The position numbers were made by a program, and so were the translations under genes. This document shows positions 25,493 through 33,502 of a stretch of DNA of 64,000 nucleotides, one piece after another. Origin of the DNA: an uncultured Clostridia bacterium (GTDB lineage Bacteria > Bacillota > Clostridia > Christensenellales > Aristaeellaceae); NCBI GenBank assembly GCA_946407745.1, contig CAMJPQ010000001.1, positions 62,001-126,000 of the forward strand. The letters are read 5' to 3'. The first letter of the stretch is position 1. Each line of letters begins with the position of its first letter. Under the pieces are notes generated by a model. That model ran no database searches. It was not told the origin of the DNA and worked only from the letters and a program-made list of their open reading frames with translations.

Positions 25493-26593
25493 TCATACAT
25501 TAAAGCGGAACAGCACTATGTCGCCGTCCTTCATCACATATTCCTTGCCTTCAGAACGCACAAGGCCCTTTTCCTTGCAGGCGGTCATGGAACCAAGCTC
25601 TGCCAGGGTCTCAAACGGCACGACCTCTGCCCGGATAAAGCCCTTCTCAAAATCAGTATGGATCTTTCCTGCGGCCTGTGGTGCTTTGGTGCCGCGGCGT
25701 ATGGTCCATGCGCGGCATTCATCCTCTCCGGCTGTGAGAAAGGAAATCAGCCCAAGCAGGTGATAACAGGCAGTGATCATACGCTCCATGCCGCTCTGCC
25801 CAAGGCCAAGCTCGGTGAGGAACTCTGCCTTCTCATCATCCGCCATCTGTGAAATCTCTTCCTCAATGGCAGCTGAAATGACAAGGACCTCAGCGTTTTC
25901 CGCTCTGGCAATCGCCTTGACCTTATCCAGATCGCGGATATCCTCTTCGGGCTTTCCAAGGTCGTCTTCGGCAATGTTTGCCGCATAGATGACCGGCTTT
26001 GTGGTGAGAAGGAAGAAACTGTCCAGCAGCGCTTTTTCCTCATCGTCAACCGGCAGCGTCCGTGCAGGATGCCCTTCGGAAAGATGGGCAATCAGCCTTT
26101 CACAGAGCTCGCATTCCTTTGCTGCGGCCTTGTCTCCACCGTTTTTGGCCCTCAGGCTCTTGTCTCTCCTGCGCTGTACAGTTTCCAGATCCGCCAGGAT
26201 CAATTCCACATTCACTGTCTCTATGTCGCTGACAGGGTCAGTTGAGCAATCGGCACGGATGATGTTCTCATCATCAAAGCAGCGCACAACGTGGACGATG
26301 GCGTCCACTTCACGGATATGGGAAAGGAACTTGTTGCCAAGCCCTTCACCGTGGCTGGCGCCTTTGACAAGGCCGGCAATGTCAACAAATTCCACTGTGG
26401 TGGGCGTCACCTTTTTCGGATGGTACATTTGCGCCAGCACATCCAGGCGGTGGTCCGGCACCATCACCATACCCGTGTTCGGCTCGATGGTGCAGAATGG
26501 GAAGTTCGCCGCCTGCGCATTGCTTGTCTGCGTGATGGCGTTAAAGAGAGTACTTTTGCCAACGTTCGGGAGGCCGACAACACCTAATTTCAT
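25493..26593 (-). CDS. ychF: Redox-regulated ATPase YchF
   Basis: 366 aa. An Obg-family P-loop protein that prefers ATP. G1 GLPNVGKST, G3 DIAGLVKGASHGEGLG, a coiled-coil insert (~130-200) and a C-terminal TGS domain (DFEKGFIRAEV to the end) are all present. It binds ribosomes and affects stress responses. It is the first gene of the minus-strand run to araD. The upstream 270 bases to the response-regulator gene are AT-rich and divergent. Confidence 0.97.
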   Translation of the reverse strand: MKLGVVGLPNVGKSTLFNAITQTSNAQAANFPFCTIEPNTGMVMVPDHRLDVLAQMYHPKKVTPTTVEFVDIAGLVKGASHGEGLGNKFLSHIREVDAIVHVVRCFDDENIIRADCSTDPVSDIETVNVELILADLETVQRRRDKSLRAKNGGDKAAAKECELCERLIAHLSEGHPARTLPVDDEEKALLDSFFLLTTKPVIYAANIAEDDLGKPEEDIRDLDKVKAIARAENAEVLVISAAIEEEISQMADDEKAEFLTELGLGQSGMERMITACYHLLGLISFLTAGEDECRAWTIRRGTKAPQAAGKIHTDFEKGFIRAEVVPFETLAELGSMTACKEKGLVRSEGKEYVMKDGDIVLFRFNV

Positions 26594-26760
26594 AGGAAAC
26601 GCTCCTCATAAAAGCTTTGCTGCCTGTGGCGGTGCACAGGTACCAATTATTATATCAGATTGCAATCAATTTGCAAGCCGGGACAGATATAAATCACTAT
26701 GAATATCAATTGATTCTTCATACTTTCGGCATATATTTGTAATAATTTCTTCCGATTTGC

Positions 26761-26789
26761 TTGCTTTTTTTCATACTTTGTATTAGAAT
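26761..26789 (+). promoter_or_regulatory. Probable promoter of the two-component operon
   Basis: TTGCTT, 17 bases, TAGAAT in an AT-rich divergent region. An alternative register, TTGCTT (26757) with TATTAG, exists. A 10-base direct repeat TTCATACTTT occurs at 26717-26726 and 26770-26779, the second inside this promoter. Confidence 0.5.
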
Positions 26790-26865
26790 GCATCTGTAAA
26801 GCCCTCAGCAACGAAAGACTCTGAATTGCTTTGCGGCTGACTGACCACGGAGAGGATGATAACTG

Positions 26866-27561
26866 ATGGCGAAACGCATTTTGCTGGTTGATGATGAGCA
26901 GATGATTCTGAAAGGCGTCCGCTTCATGCTGGAGCAGGAAGGATACGAGACAGATACTGCAGTGGACGGAGAAGAGGCGCTCGAGAAGTTTTTTGCCAAT
27001 CCTTTTGACCTGATTCTCCTGGATGTAATGCTTCCGAAAATGGACGGCATGACCGTTTGCCAGCGCATCCGCGAGCACTCGAATGTTCCGATCATCATGC
27101 TCACGGCCAAGGGCGATGATATGGACAAGATACTCGGTCTGGAATACGGCGCCGATGATTATATTCCCAAGCCCTTTAATCAGTTGGAGGTCATGGCCCG
27201 CGTGAAGGCCATCATGCGCAGGGCAGGCACCGTACCGGCCCCTGTGGAGGAACAGCGCATTATCCGCATACAGGATCTTGAGGTCAATCCGGGCAAGCGC
27301 ACGGTGACGCTGGGCGGCAAGGAGGTTAAGCTGACTGCCAAGGAGTTCGACCTGCTGCTGATGTTTATCACCAATCGCGGGAAGGTCTTTACCAGGAAAC
27401 AGATGCTGGAAACAGTTTGGAAATATGACTATGCCGGAGATGACCGCACTGTGGATGTGCACATTCGCCGCCTGAGGGAGAAGATTGAGCGCGACACGGC
27501 ACAGCCCGAATTCATCTTCACCAAATGGGGAGTTGGTTACTATTTCACAGACAAGGACTGA
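26866..27561 (+). CDS. OmpR/PhoB-family response regulator
   Basis: 231 aa. The receiver domain (1-~120) has DDEQ, the phosphorylated Asp in LILLDVMLPKMDG, the Thr in IIMLTAKG and Lys in IPKPFN. The C-terminal winged helix (~130-230) has AKEFDLLLMFITNRGKVFTRKQMLETVW and RTVDVHIRRLREKIE. It is first in a four-gene run: kinase, GerMN lipoprotein, P-ATPase-like membrane protein. The order recalls mtrA-mtrB-lpqB of Actinobacteria, but family rank alone does not prove orthology. Confidence 0.95.
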   Translation: MAKRILLVDDEQMILKGVRFMLEQEGYETDTAVDGEEALEKFFANPFDLILLDVMLPKMDGMTVCQRIREHSNVPIIMLTAKGDDMDKILGLEYGADDYIPKPFNQLEVMARVKAIMRRAGTVPAPVEEQRIIRIQDLEVNPGKRTVTLGGKEVKLTAKEFDLLLMFITNRGKVFTRKQMLETVWKYDYAGDDRTVDVHIRRLREKIERDTAQPEFIFTKWGVGYYFTDKD

Positions 27562-29008
27562 GCGGCTGCCATTCGGCAGCATCCGCTGGCGGATATTGCT
27601 GGCATTTCTGCTGATCATCGGCCTCTCCTTCCTGCTAACCGCCAACAGACTGACACAGTATGTCAGTGACTTTCTCTTTCAGCAGCGCATCCGTCAGGAC
27701 GGCCCCTCTGTGCAGCGGCTGGCCACGACTGTTGCGCCTCTTTTTCGCTCGGCAGAAAGTGAGGCAATCAACGAGGCGATTGCCTCAGCCGGAGGTGAAA
27801 TGGGCGGCCGGGTAATGGTCGTGGACGGCGAGGGAAAGGTGCAGTATGATTCTTTCGTGGTTGGCAGCATGATCGGCGTTCGGCTGACCCTTCCGGAAAT
27901 TGTGAATGTGTTGATTTCCGGCGGAAACAATCCCCCTGGCGAACAGAATGTCAGCTACGGCGTCCATCAGGTTGAGGACGAGCAGGGCGGTCACTATGTC
28001 AGCTATTGCGCAGCGTCCATGACCGGCAGCCGCGGCGCCATCCTTTACGCCAACAATGTGGATGAGATCGTTGACAGCCTGGGTGATGTACAGCGCGAAC
28101 TGATCATGGTCTTTGCAGTGGTGGCTGTTGCCGCACTGTGCGCCGCGCTGTTTTTTTCACATCTGCTCACAGTGCCGATCTCCCGGCTTACGCGTTCCAT
28201 ACGCCGCATGGGCGGGGGCGATCTGAGCGTGCGCGTACCGGTCAGCGGCTCTGCGGAGCTGCGGAGGTTGGCTTCAAGCTATAACACAATGGCGGAGCAG
28301 CTTGAAACACTGGACAAAAGCAGAAATCAATTTGTTTCCGATGCCTCTCATGAATTGAAAACCCCACTGACTGCGATGAAATCCCTCCTGGAGGATGTGC
28401 TGTACCAGCCCGGCATGCCTCCGCAGATGCAGCGGGAGTTCCTGATGGACGTCGACCATGAAATTGACCGCCTGTCGGATATTATCTCCGACCTGCTGAC
28501 GCTGACGCGCATGGATTCCGGCAAGTTGGAGCTGCATGCCGAGCCGCTTTGCCTTTCTGACGGCTGCGAGGAATCATTGCACATGCTCAGACAGCAGGCA
28601 GAGAGAAGGAATCAGCTGCTGATCAGTCACATCGCGCCGGATATTTGGGTGAATGGCGACCCCTCAAAGCTGAGCCAGGTTATCTGGAATCTTGTGGAAA
28701 ATGCCATCAAGTACACTCAGGACGGCGGAAGGATTGATGTTCGCTTGCAGGAGAAGAACGGGAAGGCAGTCTTCTCGGTTCAGGACAACGGCGTAGGTAT
28801 CCCAGAGGAAGACCAGGCGCATGTGTTTGAGCGCTTTTACAGAGTCGATAAGGCTCGCTCAAGAGATACCGGCGGTACAGGTCTTGGGTTGTCCATTGTA
28901 AAACAGATGGTTGCTCTGCATGGCGGCGATATCACGGTGAAAAGCCGTCACGGAGAAGGCTCCACCTTCACTGTGACCCTGCCTATCCGCAAAAAGGAGG
29001 AGGACTGA
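27533..29008 (+). CDS. Membrane sensor histidine kinase
   Basis: About 490 aa. TM1 (IRWRILLAFLLIIGLSFLL), an extracytoplasmic sensor (~150 residues), TM2 (LIMVFAVVAVAALCAALFF), HAMP (VPISRLTRSIRRMGGGDLSVRV), the H box SDASHELKTPLTAMK, N box WNLVENAIKY, G1 DNGVGIP, F box and G2 GGTGLGLSIVK are all intact. The start is unsure: TTG 27533 lies in frame inside the regulator gene but abuts its only purine run, while CTG 27566 has AAGGA 8 bases upstream just past the regulator stop. No ATG or GTG is available. It should phosphorylate the regulator encoded before it. Confidence 0.93.
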   Translation: MVTISQTRTERLPFGSIRWRILLAFLLIIGLSFLLTANRLTQYVSDFLFQQRIRQDGPSVQRLATTVAPLFRSAESEAINEAIASAGGEMGGRVMVVDGEGKVQYDSFVVGSMIGVRLTLPEIVNVLISGGNNPPGEQNVSYGVHQVEDEQGGHYVSYCAASMTGSRGAILYANNVDEIVDSLGDVQRELIMVFAVVAVAALCAALFFSHLLTVPISRLTRSIRRMGGGDLSVRVPVSGSAELRRLASSYNTMAEQLETLDKSRNQFVSDASHELKTPLTAMKSLLEDVLYQPGMPPQMQREFLMDVDHEIDRLSDIISDLLTLTRMDSGKLELHAEPLCLSDGCEESLHMLRQQAERRNQLLISHIAPDIWVNGDPSKLSQVIWNLVENAIKYTQDGGRIDVRLQEKNGKAVFSVQDNGVGIPEEDQAHVFERFYRVDKARSRDTGGTGLGLSIVKQMVALHGGDITVKSRHGEGSTFTVTLPIRKKEED

Positions 29009-29010
29009 AA

Positions 29011-30003
29011 TTGAAAAAAAAGATCCTCCTGCTTGCGCTCATGCTTTGCACTCTGCTGCTTGCAGGCTGCACGACTGTCAATCCAATCAATACGGCGGTC
29101 ATCACTGAACAGCCCGGCGTTGTGACCATTCTCCCGGAGGCTGTGGACAATTCGGAGCCTGAACCCAAGGGTGAGGCGACGCTGTGGTTTCGTTACCTGG
29201 ACGAGCCTCTGCTGGCACCGGAATACCGCATGATCAATCAGGTCAGCAGTCAAAGCTATGAGCTGGCGCTGCTGACAGAGCTTGTAGCCGGTCCAAGCAC
29301 CCGAAGGGCTGAGCTGAGCGGTCTGTTCCCAGAGGGCACACGTGTCCTCTCCACTGTGACGCAGGGACGGACATTGTTTGTCACATTCTCCCGGGAATTA
29401 CTGGGGCAGCTGAGTGATGAGCCGCTGGACTGGCAGGAATACGACAAATGGCGTGTTGAAATGCCGCTGAGAAGACGCCTTGCCATGCAGACGATTGCGG
29501 CGACTGTTACTGAAAACTGTAATGTGGATCAGGTACAGATACTGATATCCTCTGATGCGGCCACAGGTGTTGAACGGCTCAAACAGAATTACTACCTTGA
29601 TGATTCAGTAGATGAAGTACTCGCCATGCCGCTGATGCGCGATGAAACACTTCTTCTCACGCCGCCTACTGTGATGCATACTGTGCTGCAGTGCTGGAGC
29701 GAACGTGACTGGCTGAGACTGTACAACTACGTCGCAGCCCGTGACACGGAAACAGGGCTGGCACGCCCGGTCTACCGCAGCTTTGTATCAGGGATGGAGG
29801 AGCTGCCGCTGGTAACTGATTTTTCGTTTGCCGGGGGTGATGTTTCACCGGACGGAGGCAGTGTGGTTTATACGGTGCACGTTGCTACGGCTGAGGGAAC
29901 AAAACCCGCCAGAGAAAGAAACGGCATGGTGATACGCCTGACAAGAGAAAACGGCTTGTGGAAGATAACCTATCCCCAACTGACCGGCTGGGTGGAGGAA
30001 TGA
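29011..30003 (+). CDS. GerMN-domain lipoprotein, LpqB-like
   Basis: 330 aa. The start is TTG 29011 after GGAGGAGG. The signal peptide ends in LLAGC. A GerMN domain (~50-185) shows ATLWFRYLDEPLLAPEYR, ALLTELVAGPSTR, LFPEGTRVLS and LFVTFS. The C-terminal part (~215-330) looks like an NTF2/SnoaL-type fold (VMHTVLQCWSERDWLRLYNYV, WKITYPQLTGW). LpqB of Actinobacteria is a GerMN lipoprotein that modulates the kinase MtrB; the gene order here is the same, but the beta-propeller of LpqB is absent. It starts 2 bases after the kinase stop. Confidence 0.85.
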   Translation: MKKKILLLALMLCTLLLAGCTTVNPINTAVITEQPGVVTILPEAVDNSEPEPKGEATLWFRYLDEPLLAPEYRMINQVSSQSYELALLTELVAGPSTRRAELSGLFPEGTRVLSTVTQGRTLFVTFSRELLGQLSDEPLDWQEYDKWRVEMPLRRRLAMQTIAATVTENCNVDQVQILISSDAATGVERLKQNYYLDDSVDEVLAMPLMRDETLLLTPPTVMHTVLQCWSERDWLRLYNYVAARDTETGLARPVYRSFVSGMEELPLVTDFSFAGGDVSPDGGSVVYTVHVATAEGTKPARERNGMVIRLTRENGLWKITYPQLTGWVEE

Positions 30004-30010
30004 TCAATCA

Positions 30011-31330
30011 ATGACTTGGAACGCGGTGTGGCTGCTGCTGCCGCTGTGCGCAGCGGCCTTCTGGCTGGCTATGCGCCAATTGAATGCCCCGGCCCAGCCA
30101 TATGATGATCCGGAATGGCTGCTGGATGACAGCCTGCTTGGTGAACCGGTACGTCGTGTTTGCGTGGACCCCGACCTGTTCAACGGAGAATCAAATATCC
30201 GAGTCCGGGTATGGGCACCGCTGGATGAAAGTGACGCAAATCATTTCCGCCAGAACCCCAGTTCGCTGATGCTCTTAGCAGCCATCGGCGTTCTGGCAGG
30301 CGAAATACCGATGGAGCCATCTTTACTGCCTGAATGCATGGCATTGCTGCACATATCGGCAGAAAATTTTTCCCGACAGTACCCCACTATTGACAGGATC
30401 AGGGTGAATGGCATTGAGGGAATCCTTGTACTGGATGGCCTGCAGCAAAGAGCTTATTTCGCAGGCAGCAGGGAACTGGCGGCCGCCTGCAGATGTATAC
30501 AGCAGCGCCAGCTGGGGCTGCGCGACAGGGAAAGGATCTCCAGCTTGCCGGATAATGCGATCTGCTTTGCTACCTGTGAGATCAGGAACGGTTCACCCGG
30601 TTTCCTCACCTATCTTGGCGCTATCTCAGTTCAAACGGTTGTGCAGCCATCTGCAGCGGCCTTGCTGTCCGCAAGGGCACTGGAAGAGAAAGGCATTGTG
30701 ACCTGCTTTTCCGGCACCCCGGACAGTCGCCTTGCCCAGGATATCAGTTTTCCGGTTGTGGAGAAAAACGCTTCCGCGCCGGGGACGTTGAGTGTTTACC
30801 GAAAAGCGCACTCCGATGCACATGATTTTTCAAGGCCTGTGACTGCGTGGCTGGGGCACCGGGCAAAGATCCGGGCACGGCATGAACAGGGAATGGCGCT
30901 TTGCCTGTGTGCCAGCATTTGTGCGCTGGTGAGCGGCGCCGAAGCTTTGACAGCGGTATTGGTATTCGCAGCTTTACTTCTCAGCCTGCGCTCACAGAAT
31001 GATACTCTCGGCTTTCCGGTGGCTTTCAGGCGCATTCAGTGCTGGTATGGTTTGGTACCCGCAGGGCTTTTGCCTCTGCTGCTCCGTCTTGTTTTGCCGC
31101 GCCCGGAACTGACGATGCCCGTGGGCAGCGGCCTGCTGGTCGGCTGGACCCTGACCGTGCTGTTTTCATTCTTTGCGCGCGGCTACAGTGGGAAGGGATG
31201 GATCAGACTCGCTCCCATGTCGGTCTCGGTGCTTCTTTGGCTCGCTGTTCATCCGCTCGCCTGCCTCTTTGGCGCGGCTGCCGGGGCTCTTTGCGGCCTG
31301 GCGGATGTCTGGCTGCTCCGCAAAGAATAA
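30011..31330 (+). CDS. Membrane protein resembling a catalytically dead P-type ATPase fragment
   Basis: 439 aa. One N-terminal helix (4-22), a soluble region (~30-275), then about five helices (~295-437). The soluble region follows the order of a P2-type ATPase after the phosphorylation loop: MEPSLLPECMALLHIS like the N-domain (PTExALL), YFAGSRELAAACRCI like KGAPExIL..C, LTYLGAISVQTVVQPSAAALLSARALEEKGI like the P-domain, and FSGTPDSRLAQDISF in place of TGD..xTAxxIA. DKTGT and the Mg-binding GDGVND are absent, so no transport cycle is expected. It is 7 bases after the lipoprotein gene and is the last of the operon. Function unknown; a signalling or scaffold role is inference. Confidence 0.7.
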   Translation: MTWNAVWLLLPLCAAAFWLAMRQLNAPAQPYDDPEWLLDDSLLGEPVRRVCVDPDLFNGESNIRVRVWAPLDESDANHFRQNPSSLMLLAAIGVLAGEIPMEPSLLPECMALLHISAENFSRQYPTIDRIRVNGIEGILVLDGLQQRAYFAGSRELAAACRCIQQRQLGLRDRERISSLPDNAICFATCEIRNGSPGFLTYLGAISVQTVVQPSAAALLSARALEEKGIVTCFSGTPDSRLAQDISFPVVEKNASAPGTLSVYRKAHSDAHDFSRPVTAWLGHRAKIRARHEQGMALCLCASICALVSGAEALTAVLVFAALLLSLRSQNDTLGFPVAFRRIQCWYGLVPAGLLPLLLRLVLPRPELTMPVGSGLLVGWTLTVLFSFFARGYSGKGWIRLAPMSVSVLLWLAVHPLACLFGAAAGALCGLADVWLLRKE

Positions 31331-31356
31331 AGCCCCTGACGAATCAGGGGCTTTCG
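31329..31356. terminator. Bidirectional terminator between the two-component operon and degV
   Basis: AAAGCCCCTGA and TCAGGGGCTTT form a perfect 11-bp stem with a 4-base loop. Confidence 0.85.
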
Positions 31357-31359
31357 GAG

Positions 31360-32226
31360 TTATTTCTCAATCCACGAGACAGATATCAGATCGGGCCCGA
31401 CATGTGTGCCGATCACAGCGCCCACTCCCATCACGGAGACCGGGGGCAGAGGGATTCCCTTTTCTTCTGCCAAACGCTGCAGCTCGCAGGCGGTTCTCTC
31501 TGCTTTTTCCGGACAATCGGCACCGGCTATGGTCAGAGGGCAGTCAAGCCTGGGCGGATGCTTTGCAAGCTTTTCCGCATACCATGGAATCATTCGCTTC
31601 TCTCCGCGAACGATGCCTGCCTGAAGGATCTCTCCACCTGTGAAGCGCAGCATGGGTATGATGTTCAGCGTGCTGCCTACTTTTGCGACCAACGGTGAGA
31701 GACGGCCACCCATTACCAGGTATTTCAGATTGCCCGCCGCGCCGTAGGTGCGCTGGTGATCGCGCAGCTCATTGACCCAGGCTTCAAGCTCGGCTGCAGA
31801 ACTGACAAACCTGCGCTGCTGCGCAGCCATGCGGACCAGCAGCGCTTCACCTGAGATTGCGATCAGAGAATCCACTATTCGGATACGTTTTTCCGCATTC
31901 TCTATACCTAGCGCGTCTCTGGCGATCAAAGCCGACTGATAGCAACCGGAAATCTTTGAGGATCCGCAGATGCAGAGAATCTCATCGTTGGGATTCTTGA
32001 GAAGACGAAGGAAACAGTCTCTGTACCCTTCGGGTGGAATCTGACTTGTCTTCGGCAGCGAGGAGCTGCTGCGCAGCCGCTGAAAAAACTCGCTTCGGCT
32101 GATATCAATTCCTTCCCGCAGGTCAAGGTTATCAAAACGCACTGTCAGTGGGAGAAGCTCTACTCCAAGTGCGGCTGACTCTTCCTGAGTCAGGTCTGAC
32201 ATGGAATCAGTTACAATATGTATCAT
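31360..32226 (-). CDS. DegV family fatty-acid-binding protein
   Basis: 288 aa. Family marks: IHIVTDSMSDL at the N-terminus, KTSQIPP (TSQPS-type motif), GSSKISGCYQSA, LKYLVMGGRLS and GVGAVIGTHVGP. DegV/FakB proteins hold fatty acids; FakB types present them to the kinase FakA for phospholipid synthesis. No fakA lies nearby, so a FakB role cannot be claimed. Divergent from tmcAL across 127 bases that hold an inverted repeat GCTTTGTG/CACAAAGC (32277-32308). Confidence 0.92.
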   Translation of the reverse strand: MIHIVTDSMSDLTQEESAALGVELLPLTVRFDNLDLREGIDISRSEFFQRLRSSSSLPKTSQIPPEGYRDCFLRLLKNPNDEILCICGSSKISGCYQSALIARDALGIENAEKRIRIVDSLIAISGEALLVRMAAQQRRFVSSAAELEAWVNELRDHQRTYGAAGNLKYLVMGGRLSPLVAKVGSTLNIIPMLRFTGGEILQAGIVRGEKRMIPWYAEKLAKHPPRLDCPLTIAGADCPEKAERTACELQRLAEEKGIPLPPVSVMGVGAVIGTHVGPDLISVSWIEK

Positions 32227-32323
32227 GCCCGGTTCTGCCTCCCAGCTGCTGTTGGTTGAGCATCGGCTGAATAAAGGCTTTGTGCGTTTCCATTTTTACA
32301 CACAAAGCGGTGCAAGAATACCA

Positions 32324-32329
32324 TATAAT
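32324..32329 (+). promoter_or_regulatory. -10 element upstream of tmcAL
   Basis: TATAAT 25 bases before the tmcAL start; no good -35 at 17 bases. The inverted repeat GCTTTGTG (32277-32284) / CACAAAGC (32301-32308) lies over the -35 region and might be an operator shared with degV. Confidence 0.4.
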
Positions 32330-32353
32330 ATATGAATTGTCAAGGAGTTATCC

Positions 32354-33502
32354 ATGAGGGTGTTGGGCCTGCTTGCGGAGTATAATCCTTTTCATCTCGG
32401 CCACCTGTACCATCTGGAGGAGGCCAGGCGCCGCACAGACCCGGAAGCGGTGGTAGTGCTGATGACCACGGTGATGACACAGCGGGGGGATTATTCGCTT
32501 CTGTCACCCTGGGACAGAACCTGGATGGCGCTTCGTGGCGGGGCAGACGTGGTACTGGCGCTGCCTGTACTTTGGACATTGCGTGACGCTGAGCACTATG
32601 CATTGGCCGCTGTAGCAACACTTGTCGGCGCAGGCTGTACTGATCTGTCCTTCGGAGCTGAATGTGATGATTTCAAACGCCTGAAGGACACAGCGGAAAA
32701 GCTGCTGGAGGCGAAGACGAGAAAGGCTGTTTATGAAGCGATGAGCAACGGCATGAGCTATCCCAGAGCAGTATGCCATGCGCTGCCTGAAAGTAAAGAG
32801 ATACTCTCCTCCCCCAACAACATACTGGCTATTGAGTATCTGAAGGCTGTGATGAGACTCGGCGCGAAGATGAATGTGACAGTGATCAAACGCAAAAGTG
32901 AGCTGATGAGCGCCTCGATTCTCAGACAGACTGTTCTCCAGGACAATATGGCATGCGCTTCAGCGGGAATGCCGCCATTTGCATATCAGAGACTGAAACA
33001 GCGGATAGATAACGGTGAGTATTGCCATCAGGCTGTTACAGACGGTGCGATGTTCTGCCGCCTCCGCACATATTCCACAGAGGAATGGGAGAACGTGCCA
33101 GGCGGACACGAAGGCCTGCCTCATCTTCTGCAAAAGAAGACGATGGAATCATGCAGTATGGCTGAGCTGCGCTCTAAGCTGGTCTCGGCCCGCTATCCTG
33201 CCAGCCGGATGAACAGACTGTGCACTCATGCGGCACTCGGCATCACCGAAAATGATCTGGAAGATCAGATTGCGCCGCCGCTTCTGTGGGTGATGGGAGT
33301 AAGAGACGACCGGCGAGATCTTCTAAGCTTTCTGTCAGGGAGAAACACTCCCCTTCTGACTTCGATGGCCGCTTATCCCCATCGGAAAGAAAAATGGTTT
33401 GAAACAGAACGAAAGGCATGGGAGCTGTGGAGCTGCAGCGCCTCCATGCCAGGTGCGAAGCTGTTTACCACCGGTGTTGTGAGGGATGGTGCATTGCTGT
33501 GA
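32354..33502 (+). CDS. tmcAL: tRNA(Met) cytidine acetate ligase TmcAL
   Basis: 382 aa. The nucleotidyltransferase-like N-terminus starts VLGLLAEYNPFHLGHLYHL with the HxGH motif, followed by TQRGDYSLLSPWDR and the GAD-V-ALP region. TmcAL activates acetate with ATP and acetylates C34 of elongator tRNA-Met. The ATG follows AAGGAG. The stop overlaps the next gene by GTGA. Confidence 0.92.
   Translation: MRVLGLLAEYNPFHLGHLYHLEEARRRTDPEAVVVLMTTVMTQRGDYSLLSPWDRTWMALRGGADVVLALPVLWTLRDAEHYALAAVATLVGAGCTDLSFGAECDDFKRLKDTAEKLLEAKTRKAVYEAMSNGMSYPRAVCHALPESKEILSSPNNILAIEYLKAVMRLGAKMNVTVIKRKSELMSASILRQTVLQDNMACASAGMPPFAYQRLKQRIDNGEYCHQAVTDGAMFCRLRTYSTEEWENVPGGHEGLPHLLQKKTMESCSMAELRSKLVSARYPASRMNRLCTHAALGITENDLEDQIAPPLLWVMGVRDDRRDLLSFLSGRNTPLLTSMAAYPHRKEKWFETERKAWELWSCSASMPGAKLFTTGVVRDGALL

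Noticed and set aside
26650..27645. Minus-strand frame of 331 codons opposite the response regulator
   Set aside because: It runs over an AT-rich promoter region and an intact receiver/winged-helix gene; no motif.
30011..31330. A working P-type ion pump
   Set aside because: The DKTGT phosphorylation motif, TGD and GDGVND are all missing and the first half of the pump is absent.
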